A DNA stretch of 64,000 nt from JAVJRN01 sp040218415 (lineage in GTDB: Bacteria; Bacteroidota; Bacteroidia; Cytophagales; Cyclobacteriaceae), in the NCBI GenBank assembly GCA_040218415.1, contig JAVJRN010000080.1, forward strand, positions 124,001-188,000. Direction: 5' to 3'. Both the position numbers and the translations under genes were made by a program. The notes below the pieces were generated by a model. It made no database searches. It had not been told where the DNA came from and saw nothing but the letters and a program-made list of their open reading frames with translations. This document shows positions 45,534 to 53,893 of this stretch, piece by piece. Numbering within the stretch: position 1 is the stretch's first letter; each line of letters begins with the position of its first letter.

Positions 45534-45785
45534 TTAAATTTTTTCTATCTTTTGTATTCTTCCCTCACCGCCAGTAAAAGCTTCAACAGCTGCTGTAATA
45601 GCAGCGATTTCGTTGTTGCTGATCGCATTTTGATTGTTTCCATACCTTGATGATGGGTCTTCGCCAAACCTATTGACTAAAGAAATAAGCAGCTTTCCGG
45701 TAAGTACAACCAAAGTAAGTACAACAAAAACGGTGAGCATACCTATCACTAAAAGTGACCATGCGCTAGAAATGTCTGATTCCAT
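45534..45785 (-). CDS. oadG: OadG-like small membrane subunit
   Basis: An 83-residue protein with one membrane span at about residues 11-32 (VIGMLTVFVVLTLVVLTGKLL), followed by a charged tail. The tail segment NEIAAITAAVEAFTG is typical of OadG/MmdD subunits, which hold the alpha and beta subunits together. Position directly before oadA confirms the role. Confidence 0.87.
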   Translation of the reverse strand: MESDISSAWSLLVIGMLTVFVVLTLVVLTGKLLISLVNRFGEDPSSRYGNNQNAISNNEIAAITAAVEAFTGGEGRIQKIEKI

Positions 45786-46078
45786 TTTGGGGTAATTTTT
45801 CTCAAGGTATATAAGATATGCGGTATAATATAGGTTGTTTGAAATGTCTGATCCTGATTCTGGTCAACATTTACCAAATCAATAACACAAAGCCAGAATT
45901 TTCAACCCTAAGAATTAAATTTTGCGGATTCAACGAATCAGCACAAGACCGTTAACACAGTAGACTCGGAAAAAAGTGGAGATAAATCCTATTAAGCCAC
46001 ATACGACGAGTCAATAGAGCTGCTTAGACGATATTGTCTTAATGTTTTTTAAATAAACTGAGGTAGCTACCGAATCAG
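45786..46078. other. Largest intergenic gap (293 bases), no gene seen
   Basis: The stretch between ispF and oadG holds no convincing coding frame, tRNA or repeat. A palindrome GGTAGCTACC lies near the ispF stop, and an inverted GTAGCT/AGCTAC pair overlaps it. The promoter of oadG must be here, but I find no full TAnnTTTG match on the minus strand. Confidence 0.6.
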
Positions 46079-46564
46079 CTACTGCTTATATATCAAGGCC
46101 ACCGCATGAGCAGCTACACCTTCCTCCTTACCCACAAAACCAAGTTTTTCTGTGGTAGTCGCCTTCACTGAAACGTCTTCTTTATCAAGACCCATCACTT
46201 CAGCAAGCTTTTCCTTCATTTCCTCTACGTAAGGACCTATTTTGGGCGCTTGTAAGCATACTGTAGCATCTACATTGATAATGCCATAGCCTTTTTCCGA
46301 AAGGAGTTTTACTACGTCTTTTAGTAAAATTTTACTATCAATGCCTTTAAACTTTGGGTCTTTATCAGAAAAATGAAACCCGATATCGCGCAAATTAGCT
46401 GCTCCCAGTAACGCATCACAAATCACATGTATCAGCACGTCCGCATCCGAATGGCCATAAGCGCCATGAGTGTGTGGAACCTTGATCCCCCCCAGCCAAA
46501 AATCTACATTCTCGGCTAATGCGTGGACATCATAGCCATATCCAATTCGTATGTTCGGCTTCAT
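46079..46564 (-). CDS. ispF: 2-C-methyl-D-erythritol 2,4-cyclodiphosphate synthase
   Basis: Non-mevalonate isoprenoid pathway enzyme forming the cyclic diphosphate. The 161-residue protein has the zinc site GYGYDVHAL near 8-16 (Asp and His), AYGHSDADVLIHVICDALLG near 35-54, and IGFHFSDKDPKFK near 61-73. All are normal for IspF. The M16 peptidase gene precedes it by 3 bases, a pairing I take as transcriptional only. Confidence 0.97.
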   Translation of the reverse strand: MKPNIRIGYGYDVHALAENVDFWLGGIKVPHTHGAYGHSDADVLIHVICDALLGAANLRDIGFHFSDKDPKFKGIDSKILLKDVVKLLSEKGYGIINVDATVCLQAPKIGPYVEEMKEKLAEVMGLDKEDVSVKATTTEKLGFVGKEEGVAAHAVALIYKQ

Positions 46565-46567
46565 TTT

Positions 46568-47803
46568 TTAGTTTTTATTATAAAATAAAGTAGAGCAATT
46601 TTCGGGAGTCAGTATTTCTGCCGCGACGAGCTCTATGTCCTCCGCTTTAATACTTTTAATAATATCAAGCTCCTCGTTGACTAGATTGGCATCTCCTAAA
46701 AAAGCGGCATAAGCCAAGCTCATCGCTCTATTGAGCACGTCTACCTCTGAAAAAATGGAAGACGCCTCCGATTGATTTTTGACTTTTTGAATCAGAGAAT
46801 CGTTGATCCCTTCTTTAATCACCTTTCCAAGCACCTTTTCGATGGCCTCATTTCCTTCTTTGGTGGTGACACCATCATTACATTTTCCCGAAATGGAAAA
46901 GAGACCAGGATCATAGCTGCCAGAGACATAAGCAGAGATACTAGAAAACAATTGTTGCTCTTTGACAAGGCGCTGATATAAAATTGAAGAGCCACCTCGT
47001 CCGAGAATATCACTCAGCAGATCAGCGGCGTGATACGATTTTTCCAATCGGGATGGCATATGATAAGCTTTATATACCGCCGAAACTGGAACATCAGCCG
47101 TATGCTCCAATATTCGCTCTTCTGTTTGTTTCGGCTCTTTTGGAATCAACTGGGTAGGCGTGTCTACCGCTGGTATTTCACCAAACCACCGATTGGTCAA
47201 TTCTAGCGCCTTTTCCTCTGTGATATCACCGGCAACCACCATAATCGCATTTGATGGATGATAATATTTAGCGAAAAAATCTTTCACATCCTCCATCGTA
47301 GCATTTTCAATGTGCGAAAGTTCCTTCCCGATAGTGGACCATTTATATGGGTGCACATTATAAGCCATAGGACGAAGTTTTAACCAAACATCACCATACG
47401 GCTGGTTCAGATAGCGCTGCTTAAACTCCTCGATGACGACCTTTCTCTGCACTTCAAGCACTTCAGGGTCAAAAGAAAGACTCAGCATGCGGTCTGACTC
47501 CAACCAAAAGGCTGTTTCCACATTATTGGATGGAATTGTCACATAATAATTCGTAATATCTGGGTTGGTAAATGCGTTATTATCACCGCCTACACGCTGT
47601 AATGGCTCGTCAAAGTTTTTTACATTTTTGGAACCCCCAAACATCAAATGCTCGAACAAATGCGCAAAACCTGTTCTTTCTGGATCTTCATTTCTAGAAC
47701 CAACTTTGTACAAAATATTGAGACAGACAATAGGCGAACTGTGATCACTATGAACAATTAATTCAAGTCCGTTTGACAGCTTATGTTGAGCAAATTTTAT
47801 CAT
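46568..47803 (-). CDS. M16-family zinc peptidase
   Basis: A single-chain insulinase-type protease of 411 residues from the ATG giving MIKFAQHKLSNG; an upstream TTG would add three residues. The inverted zinc motif HLFEH is at 48-52, and the third ligand Glu lies in VVIEEFKQR about 75 residues later. It contains the active M16 half and the following M16C half. No signal peptide is visible. M16 enzymes often pair with an inactive partner, and none is adjacent here. Confidence 0.93.
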   Translation of the reverse strand: MIKFAQHKLSNGLELIVHSDHSSPIVCLNILYKVGSRNEDPERTGFAHLFEHLMFGGSKNVKNFDEPLQRVGGDNNAFTNPDITNYYVTIPSNNVETAFWLESDRMLSLSFDPEVLEVQRKVVIEEFKQRYLNQPYGDVWLKLRPMAYNVHPYKWSTIGKELSHIENATMEDVKDFFAKYYHPSNAIMVVAGDITEEKALELTNRWFGEIPAVDTPTQLIPKEPKQTEERILEHTADVPVSAVYKAYHMPSRLEKSYHAADLLSDILGRGGSSILYQRLVKEQQLFSSISAYVSGSYDPGLFSISGKCNDGVTTKEGNEAIEKVLGKVIKEGINDSLIQKVKNQSEASSIFSEVDVLNRAMSLAYAAFLGDANLVNEELDIIKSIKAEDIELVAAEILTPENCSTLFYNKN

Positions 47804-47855
47804 GGCCGGCAAAATTAAATAATTGCCCGTTAGAATGAGTTGATATCAGAAATTT

Positions 47856-47863
47856 TACCTTTG
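47856..47863 (+). promoter_or_regulatory. Candidate -7 promoter element of the E1 gene
   Basis: TACCTTTG matches TAnnTTTG, 19 bases upstream of the dehydrogenase ATG. A -33 element at the usual spacing is not obvious. Confidence 0.45.
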
Positions 47864-47882
47864 AGGAAATTTTTTACACCCC

Positions 47883-49856
47883 ATGATTTTTGAAAGAAGA
47901 AACCGTTCAGACGAACAACTTTTAGCTATATACAAGCATCTCGTAACACCTAGACTTATTGAAGAAAAAATGCTGATTTTACTTCGTCAGGGTAAAATCA
48001 GTAAATGGTTTTCTGGAATCGGTCAGGAGGCGATCTCAGTAGGTTCCGCATTGGTGATGCAGCCAGAAGAGTACATACTGCCAATGCACAGAAATCTTGG
48101 CGTTTTTACTTCACGGGGCGTGGAGTTGACACAATTATTTGAGCAGTTTCAAGGTAAAGCCGGAGGATTCACTAAAGGTCGCGACCGATCTTTTCACTTC
48201 GGGTCAAAGGAACATAAGATTGTAGGAATGATTTCCCATCTCGGCCCCCAACTTGGTGTTGCTGATGGAATTGCACTAGCAAGTAAAATTGACCAACTAA
48301 AGCGCGCTACGTTGGTTTTCAGCGGAGATGGAGGGGCGAGTGAAGGCGATTTTCATGAAGCTTTGAATGTCGCCTCAGTTTGGCAACTTCCTGTAATATT
48401 CGTGATAGAAAACAATGGTTATGGACTTTCTACACCTAGTAACCAGCAATTTAACTTTGAATCATTTGTGGTCAAAGGGCCAGCATATGGTATGGAAGCG
48501 CACAGTGTGGATGGCAATAACATATTGGAAGTACTCAACACGCTAGAACCTTTAATTGAAAGCGTGCGCGAAAATCCGAGACCTATCATTTTTGAAGCAA
48601 AAACCTTTAGAATGAGAGGTCACGAAGAGGCGTCAGGCACCAAGTACGTTCCAAAAGAATTGATGGAGCATTGGGCAAAAAAGGATCCTATTGAAAACTA
48701 TGAGCAATTCCTTAAAGATGAGGCAATTGATGATAGTAAACTAAAAGCCATAAAAGACCTTCTGAAAAAAGAAATTGAAAAAGCAGTAAAAAATGCATTT
48801 GCCAAACCTGCCATTTCCGTGAATGAGAACACAGAGATCAATGATCTTTTTGCTGATTTCACCCAAGAAGTGACTGTAGCTGATGCGGAAAAAAAGACCC
48901 CTAAAAGATTCGTAGATGCTATCTCTGATGGGTTAAGGCAAAGCATGGAAAAGTATGATGACCTTGTTATGATGGGTCAGGATATTGCAGACTATGGCGG
49001 AGTTTTTAAAATTACCGACGGATTTCTTGGACAATTTGGAGCGGATAGGGTGAGAAACACGCCTCTGTGCGAATCGGCTATTATTGGCGCGGCGTTAGGC
49101 TTGTCAATTGCTGGCAAAAAATCTATGGTAGAAATGCAGTTTGCCGATTTTGTGACTTGTGGATTTAACCAAATCATCAATAATCTTGCAAAGTCTCACT
49201 ACCGCTGGGGACAAAAAGCCGATGTGGTTGTTAGGATGCCTACAGGAGCAGGAGTTGGAGCAGGTCCCTTTCATTCTCAATCAAACGAAGCTTGGTTTTT
49301 CCATACTCCAGGCCTTAAAATAGTCTATCCTTCTAATCCCACAGATGCTAAAGGCTTGTTGAATGCCGCTATCGAAGATCCAAATCCTTATTTGTTTTTT
49401 GAACATAAATATCTTTATCGATCACTTACTGGCGATGTGCCTGATGATTATTACACGACTGAAGTAGGAAAAGCCGCTTACCTCACTCATGGATCCCAAT
49501 TAACTTTAATCACTTATGGTCTGGGTGTGCACTGGGCACTCGATGCTATCAAAGAACTTGGACTTTCCGTTGATCTCATTGATTTAAGAACGCTTCTTCC
49601 TTGGGATAAGGAAACAGTGAAAGAGTCAATAGCCAAAACAAACAAGGCACTGATATTACACGAAGACTGTTATACTGGTGGAATTGGTGCTGAAATAGCT
49701 GCTTGGATTTCGGAATTTTGCTTTCAAGATCTCGATGCGCCTGTCATGCGAGTCGCCAGTTTGGACACACCAGTGCCCTTTGCAGCCGACCTAGAACGCA
49801 ATTTTCTAGCAAACGCACGTTTAAAAGAAAAACTAATGGAATTAATTAAATATTGA
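47883..49856 (+). CDS. 2-oxoacid dehydrogenase E1, fused alpha and beta subunits
   Basis: Thiamine-diphosphate-dependent E1 component of a 2-oxoacid dehydrogenase complex. At 657 residues it joins an alpha part (1-320) and a beta part (about 345-657). The TPP motif starts with GDGGASEGDFHEALN at about 148-162 and ends with ENNGYGLS near 177-184. The beta part has GQDIADYGGVFKITDGF and the phosphate region with GAGVGAGPFHSQSNE. Such fused E1 proteins in Bacteroidota are annotated as branched-chain or pyruvate type; the substrate cannot be fixed here. E2 and E3 are not adjacent. Confidence 0.92.
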   Translation: MIFERRNRSDEQLLAIYKHLVTPRLIEEKMLILLRQGKISKWFSGIGQEAISVGSALVMQPEEYILPMHRNLGVFTSRGVELTQLFEQFQGKAGGFTKGRDRSFHFGSKEHKIVGMISHLGPQLGVADGIALASKIDQLKRATLVFSGDGGASEGDFHEALNVASVWQLPVIFVIENNGYGLSTPSNQQFNFESFVVKGPAYGMEAHSVDGNNILEVLNTLEPLIESVRENPRPIIFEAKTFRMRGHEEASGTKYVPKELMEHWAKKDPIENYEQFLKDEAIDDSKLKAIKDLLKKEIEKAVKNAFAKPAISVNENTEINDLFADFTQEVTVADAEKKTPKRFVDAISDGLRQSMEKYDDLVMMGQDIADYGGVFKITDGFLGQFGADRVRNTPLCESAIIGAALGLSIAGKKSMVEMQFADFVTCGFNQIINNLAKSHYRWGQKADVVVRMPTGAGVGAGPFHSQSNEAWFFHTPGLKIVYPSNPTDAKGLLNAAIEDPNPYLFFEHKYLYRSLTGDVPDDYYTTEVGKAAYLTHGSQLTLITYGLGVHWALDAIKELGLSVDLIDLRTLLPWDKETVKESIAKTNKALILHEDCYTGGIGAEIAAWISEFCFQDLDAPVMRVASLDTPVPFAADLERNFLANARLKEKLMELIKY

Positions 49857-49926
49857 TTTTGTATAATAACCGTACATTTTTTGGGATTATAAGTCAGGTT
49901 TTTAGTTCTTTGGTGTGATCAAATAG

Positions 49927-50964
49927 GTGTTGTTGAGTCAGTTAAATAAAATATTCATTTTAATGGTAGTTTTTGTATGCTCCCTTGGAGCCGCAAAAGC
50001 ACAAATAATTACTGACTCAGACAGAAGGTTGAAGACTGTGGAGTCTGATGAAAAAGGTGGTTTTTTGTTTTTTAAGAAAAAAAAGGAAAAAAGAACTATC
50101 GAAAGAAGTGCCCCAGCTGGTCAACAAGAATACCGGGTTTCAGAAACCAGATTTTCTCCACAATCACCCTTCAATGGTAACCGAACTATTCGATCCCCCA
50201 GATCAAGTATTGCCAACAGATCTTCCTTATTTAGAGATAAAAAAATATTTCCAAGGTATAGCAGAGAAGAAGGCACGTATCATTTAGCCTCTCCACCTCG
50301 ATACTCACCAGGCCGTCCTTTTACTGGAAGAGAAATTGTGGCCAGCCCTCGATACTCTCTGGGAAATCCATTTTCCAATAGAGAAGTTGTGACTCCTAGG
50401 TATTCTCCGGGGCGTCCGTTTTCCGATAGAGAAACGATTGCTAGCCCTCGTTATTCTATCGGCTCGCCTTTCACCTCAAGAGACTACAAGGTAAAACCAA
50501 GATACTCAGCAGGAAGTCCTTTTAGCGATCGAGAAAAAATGGTTAAACCTAGATATTCTAATAAAGATATTTGGTCAAGGAAACTATTAGCAACGCCAAA
50601 ACCACGGTATTCACCTGGCGATCCATTCGATAACATAACTTGGGTGGTAAAACCATTATACAGTACCAATAAACATAGATTTGAAGTTGATAAACGCAGT
50701 AAAAAAGAAAATGCGGTTTTTAACTTTGAAAGCGGACAATATAAGGGAACCCGACCAAAGAGGTTTAATAAGTCAAATACGATGCACCCTAGCTCGGTCT
50801 ACAAAAGTTCGTTGGCCTTCAATATGAGTTCTGAGGAGGTCTTTCGTAAATGGAATGTTATCTGGTCTCGACTAGATGGGAACAAAGTGCAGCCTCCGTC
50901 TGTTAAAGACAAGATTGACAAACCAAAGTTTGACAGGAAAGAAACAGATATTTGGAACAACTAA
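49927..50964 (+). CDS. Secreted PRYS-repeat protein of unknown function
   Basis: A 345-residue exported protein. The frame opens after a TAG, so the start is GTG or one of two TTG codons following; these give a signal peptide ending AAKAQ near residue 26. Residues about 75-250 contain nine to ten degenerate units of 16-18 residues with consensus PRYSxGxPFxxREx and a basic linker. The first clear PRYS is at 109 and the last variant, PLYS, at 243. The C-terminal 95 residues are basic and contain FRKWNVIWSRLDG. It is strongly basic, with no known domain that I recognise. ytxJ starts one base after its stop. Confidence 0.8.
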   Translation: MLLSQLNKIFILMVVFVCSLGAAKAQIITDSDRRLKTVESDEKGGFLFFKKKKEKRTIERSAPAGQQEYRVSETRFSPQSPFNGNRTIRSPRSSIANRSSLFRDKKIFPRYSREEGTYHLASPPRYSPGRPFTGREIVASPRYSLGNPFSNREVVTPRYSPGRPFSDRETIASPRYSIGSPFTSRDYKVKPRYSAGSPFSDREKMVKPRYSNKDIWSRKLLATPKPRYSPGDPFDNITWVVKPLYSTNKHRFEVDKRSKKENAVFNFESGQYKGTRPKRFNKSNTMHPSSVYKSSLAFNMSSEEVFRKWNVIWSRLDGNKVQPPSVKDKIDKPKFDRKETDIWNN

Positions 50965-50965
50965 T

Positions 50966-51319
50966 ATGAACTGGCTACCATTAACCTCAGAAGAACAATT
51001 ATCGACCATCGATGAACTTTCGGGCAAAAACCCTATTTTAATTTTTAAGCATAGTACGCGGTGCAGTATAAGTGCAGCCGCCTTGAATCGCTTAGAACGC
51101 AAATGGGACGACTCAAAAGCAGGCAACATTGAAGCCTATTTCTTAGATCTTATCGCCCAAAGAAATATTTCTAATGAGATATCTCTTCGATACAATGTAA
51201 TGCATCAAAGTCCGCAAATTTTAATTGTAGTGAATGGCAAATGTATTTACGACAATTCTCATCTAGGCATTTCGTTTGACGAAATATCAGACGTAATCAC
51301 TGAATTGAATCCCGCCTAA
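50966..51319 (+). CDS. ytxJ: Bacilliredoxin YtxJ-like protein
   Basis: Thioredoxin-fold monothiol protein of 117 residues from the ATG giving MNWLPLTSEEQL; the open frame extends upstream only by chance. The active site is KHSTRCSIS at about residues 29-37, close to the TRCPIS or TCPIS motif of bacillithiol-system proteins. It would reduce bacillithiol-mixed disulfides, implying that this organism makes bacillithiol. The ATG follows the PRYS gene stop by one base. Confidence 0.88.
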   Translation: MNWLPLTSEEQLSTIDELSGKNPILIFKHSTRCSISAAALNRLERKWDDSKAGNIEAYFLDLIAQRNISNEISLRYNVMHQSPQILIVVNGKCIYDNSHLGISFDEISDVITELNPA

Positions 51320-51354
51320 CAACTAACTTTACATTTTTATCTCACTTAGAAAAC

Positions 51355-52056
51355 ATGCGATCTAAAGCGTTCATATTCTTACTTTTTATCTCGATTGGAG
51401 CATTTGCTCAAATCGGAGAAGAAGAGGATTATGTTACAGAGATTACATGGGGAGTAAATAAAAACACGAATAGCGGACTTATTGGTGGCTTGGTATTCAA
51501 ACTAGCCAGACAAAAATCGGGTCGTTTGTTTCATACCTACGGGTTAGAATTACTCAATATTACACACCCCAACGAACTTAAAAGACCGACCCAAGCGGGT
51601 ACATCTTATGTGTGGGGCAAAGAAAATTGGCTTTACAGTATTCGATTAAATTATGGACGTGAAAAAATAATATTTAAAAAAGCACCACAGCAAGGTGTCC
51701 AAATTAGCGCCATTGCTGCGGTGGGACCTACTGTGGGTTTAGTAGCGCCTTATTACATTTTGAATAATAATGGATCCTATGAGCCTTTTGATTATCAAAA
51801 GCATCCATCCCCCTCTTCTATAAATGGATCTGGCAAAATTTTGCAGGGAATCGGAGAGTCTGATGTTAAGTTTGGGGGAAACATAAAGGCGGGTTTGTCT
51901 TTTGAGTTCGGATCGTTTAAGAATAACGTAGTGGGTGTAGAGCTTGGATCGGCATTAGAAGCGTTTACACAAAAAATAGAAATCATTCCAACCCAAGAAA
52001 ACAGAGCCGTGTTTAGCTCATTCTATTTTACACTTTATTGGGGAACAAGGAAGTAG
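51355..52056 (+). CDS. Predicted outer-membrane barrel protein
   Basis: A 233-residue protein with a signal peptide (MRSKAFIFLLFISIGAFAQ) and alternating hydrophobic and polar strands with aromatic ends, such as TYGLELLNI and SIRLNYGREKIIF. The final strand, FSSFYFTLYWGTRK, looks like a barrel C-terminus. Function is not recognised. Similar proteins are seen next to lipA in related genomes as far as I recall. It lies 35 bases after ytxJ. Confidence 0.75.
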   Translation: MRSKAFIFLLFISIGAFAQIGEEEDYVTEITWGVNKNTNSGLIGGLVFKLARQKSGRLFHTYGLELLNITHPNELKRPTQAGTSYVWGKENWLYSIRLNYGREKIIFKKAPQQGVQISAIAAVGPTVGLVAPYYILNNNGSYEPFDYQKHPSPSSINGSGKILQGIGESDVKFGGNIKAGLSFEFGSFKNNVVGVELGSALEAFTQKIEIIPTQENRAVFSSFYFTLYWGTRK

Positions 52057-52061
52057 CATCC

Positions 52062-52108
52062 CTTGTTTGGATGTTTGATATGGCAAAGCTTTCTTTGCAC
52101 AACAGATT
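52062..52108 (+). promoter_or_regulatory. Possible lipA promoter with inverted repeat
   Basis: TTTG, 20 bases, then TTTCTTTG gives a one-mismatch match to TTTG-N20-TAnnTTTG. The -7 region is also the right arm of GCAAAG-CTTT-CTTTGC, a six-pair inverted repeat that might bind a regulator. Both readings are tentative. Confidence 0.3.
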
Positions 52109-52114
52109 AAAAAT

Positions 52115-53002
52115 ATGATAGAACTACCTACTATTTCAGCAAATAAAACGGAGAGAGTCAAAAAACCAAATTGGCTTAGGGTAAAACTTCCCATTGGAAA
52201 AGAATATGCCAAAGTTCGTAAAATAGTAGATGAGAATAAGCTTCATACCATTTGCGAAAGCGGTAACTGCCCAAACATGGGTGAGTGCTGGGGAGCAGGT
52301 ACTGCTACTTTCATGATTTTAGGTAATGTGTGTACGAGAAGCTGTACTTTTTGTGCAGTAGCAACTGGTCGACCACCAGAATATGATGAGGCAGAACCAC
52401 AAAGAGTAGCTGAAGCTATTGCTACCATGGGTGTTAAACATGCTGTACTAACGTCTGTCAACCGTGACGAATTAAAAGACAGAGGCGCAGAGATTTGGTA
52501 TCAAACAGTAGTTAAAACTAAAGAATTAAGTCCGCAGACGACAATAGAAACGCTCATTCCAGATGTGAAAAGCAATTGGGATGCGCTTTATAGAATGATC
52601 GACGGAGGTCAAGAAGTAGTCTCACATAATATGGAAACCATAGAGCGTCTCTACCGAAGAGTGCGTCCACAGGCAAAATATGCGAGAAGCTTAGAACAAA
52701 TAAAATTAACCAAGGCAGCAGGTAAGCGAACCAAATCTGGGATTATGCTTGGACTAGGTGAAACCGTGGATGAAGTACATAAAGCAATGGACGACTTGGT
52801 AGAAAACGGTCTTGATATTTTAACATTAGGACAATATCTGCAGCCAACGAAAATGCATATCGAAGTACAGGAATATATTCACCCTGATCAGTTTGATGCA
52901 TTTAGAGAAGAAGGCTTGAAAAGAGGTCTTAAGTATGTTGAGTCAGGTCCATTAGTTAGATCATCTTACCATGCTGAAAGACATGTTAATGTTCCTATCT
53001 GA
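52115..53002 (+). CDS. lipA: Lipoyl synthase
   Basis: Radical SAM enzyme that inserts two sulfurs into octanoyl groups to make lipoate for 2-oxoacid dehydrogenases. The 295-residue protein has the auxiliary cluster cysteines Cys47, Cys52 and Cys58 ([12 protein letters not shown]) and the radical SAM CxxxCxxC at Cys73, Cys77 and Cys80. The C-terminal [11 protein letters not shown] is the conserved cluster-binding Ser region. It fits with the E1 gene upstream. It is convergent with the bestrophin gene 12 bases away. Confidence 0.97.
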   Translation: MIELPTISANKTERVKKPNWLRVKLPIGKEYAKVRKIVDENKLHTICESGNCPNMGECWGAGTATFMILGNVCTRSCTFCAVATGRPPEYDEAEPQRVAEAIATMGVKHAVLTSVNRDELKDRGAEIWYQTVVKTKELSPQTTIETLIPDVKSNWDALYRMIDGGQEVVSHNMETIERLYRRVRPQAKYARSLEQIKLTKAAGKRTKSGIMLGLGETVDEVHKAMDDLVENGLDILTLGQYLQPTKMHIEVQEYIHPDQFDAFREEGLKRGLKYVESGPLVRSSYHAERHVNVPI

Positions 53003-53014
53003 TATAGAAAAGCT

Positions 53015-53893
53015 TTAAACGGGTTGAGTTAAAATTTCGTGAACATTGCGCTTAATTTTGAAGCTCAGCTCGTCTAGAGGTAAGTCGTTAATGTCATTTC
53101 CAAAAGGGTCTTCTATTTCTTCAGAGATAAGTTCAACACTTACCAAAAAGTAGAATGCGAGCATAACCATAGGGACGGTCCAATAATGGAGACCCCACAT
53201 AAAACTTACCGGAAGTGTGCATGAATAAACAAATAGAAATTTTTTGATAAACATGCTAAATGAATAAGGAATCGGGGTGTTCTTGATTCTTTCACATGCA
53301 CCGATAATATCCGTAAATCCCTTCAACTCTTTATCTAACAAGAAAAGTTGTTCTGCAGAAAAAATCTCTTTTTTGCGAAGATCCATGACTCTTTCGTATA
53401 ATAAACCAGCAATCTTATTAGGCCGGTGTTTACTCGCAATAATTACTTTTTGATATTGTTCATTAATAGTATCCATTTCTCCGATCATGATACTGTCTCT
53501 TAAGTGCTCTTTCATCGCGAACACAACATTAGGAATCATTCTCCTGAAAAATTCACGATCATCAACATTGTCTTTTGGCAAAAATGCGGCAATTCTAATG
53601 GCCAATTGCCGGCAGTCGTTCACTAGCTTCCCCCATTGTTTTCTGCCTTCCCACCAGCGGTCGTAGGCGGTATTGATTCTGAAAACCAAAAAAAGGCCTA
53701 AAATAACTCCCAAGATTGAGTGAAATCCAATAGTGCCTTCATAATGTATTCCAAATACATCCACCAAAAGAAAGACCAACAGCGTTGTGAAGATTCCTAA
53801 AAAGAGCAGAAGAGGGAAAAGTAACTTGATTACATATCTGCTATAAACATCAAAAATGAGGGAAAACCAAGATTTTGGATTATACTGAATCAT
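53015..53893 (-). CDS. Bestrophin-family chloride channel
   Basis: An inner-membrane protein of 292 residues. It starts MIQYNPKSWFSLIF and has the bestrophin core SILGVILGLFLVFRINTAYDRWWEGRKQWG at residues 44-73 (quoted in parts), with the conserved Arg/Asp/Trp-Trp pattern. About four spans and helical cytoplasmic parts follow. Bacterial homologues such as KpBest conduct ions as pentamers. It is last in a minus-strand operon after the NagZ-like gene, overlapping it by 4 bases, so an anion or osmotic role for that operon is possible. Confidence 0.9.
   Translation of the reverse strand: MIQYNPKSWFSLIFDVYSRYVIKLLFPLLLFLGIFTTLLVFLLVDVFGIHYEGTIGFHSILGVILGLFLVFRINTAYDRWWEGRKQWGKLVNDCRQLAIRIAAFLPKDNVDDREFFRRMIPNVVFAMKEHLRDSIMIGEMDTINEQYQKVIIASKHRPNKIAGLLYERVMDLRKKEIFSAEQLFLLDKELKGFTDIIGACERIKNTPIPYSFSMFIKKFLFVYSCTLPVSFMWGLHYWTVPMVMLAFYFLVSVELISEEIEDPFGNDINDLPLDELSFKIKRNVHEILTQPV

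Noticed and set aside
46062..46082. Palindrome GGTAGCTACC at the ispF end
   Set aside because: It is short, without a T-run, and partly inside the stop region. It is not strong enough to call a terminator or operator.
50150..50665. Direct repeats that could look like a CRISPR array
   Set aside because: The repeats are degenerate at the DNA level, in frame, and encode the PRYS protein motif, with no spacers of constant length.
50876..50965. Upstream extension of ytxJ by 30 codons
   Set aside because: It lies within the PRYS gene in another frame, and YtxJ proteins begin at the MNWLPL position.
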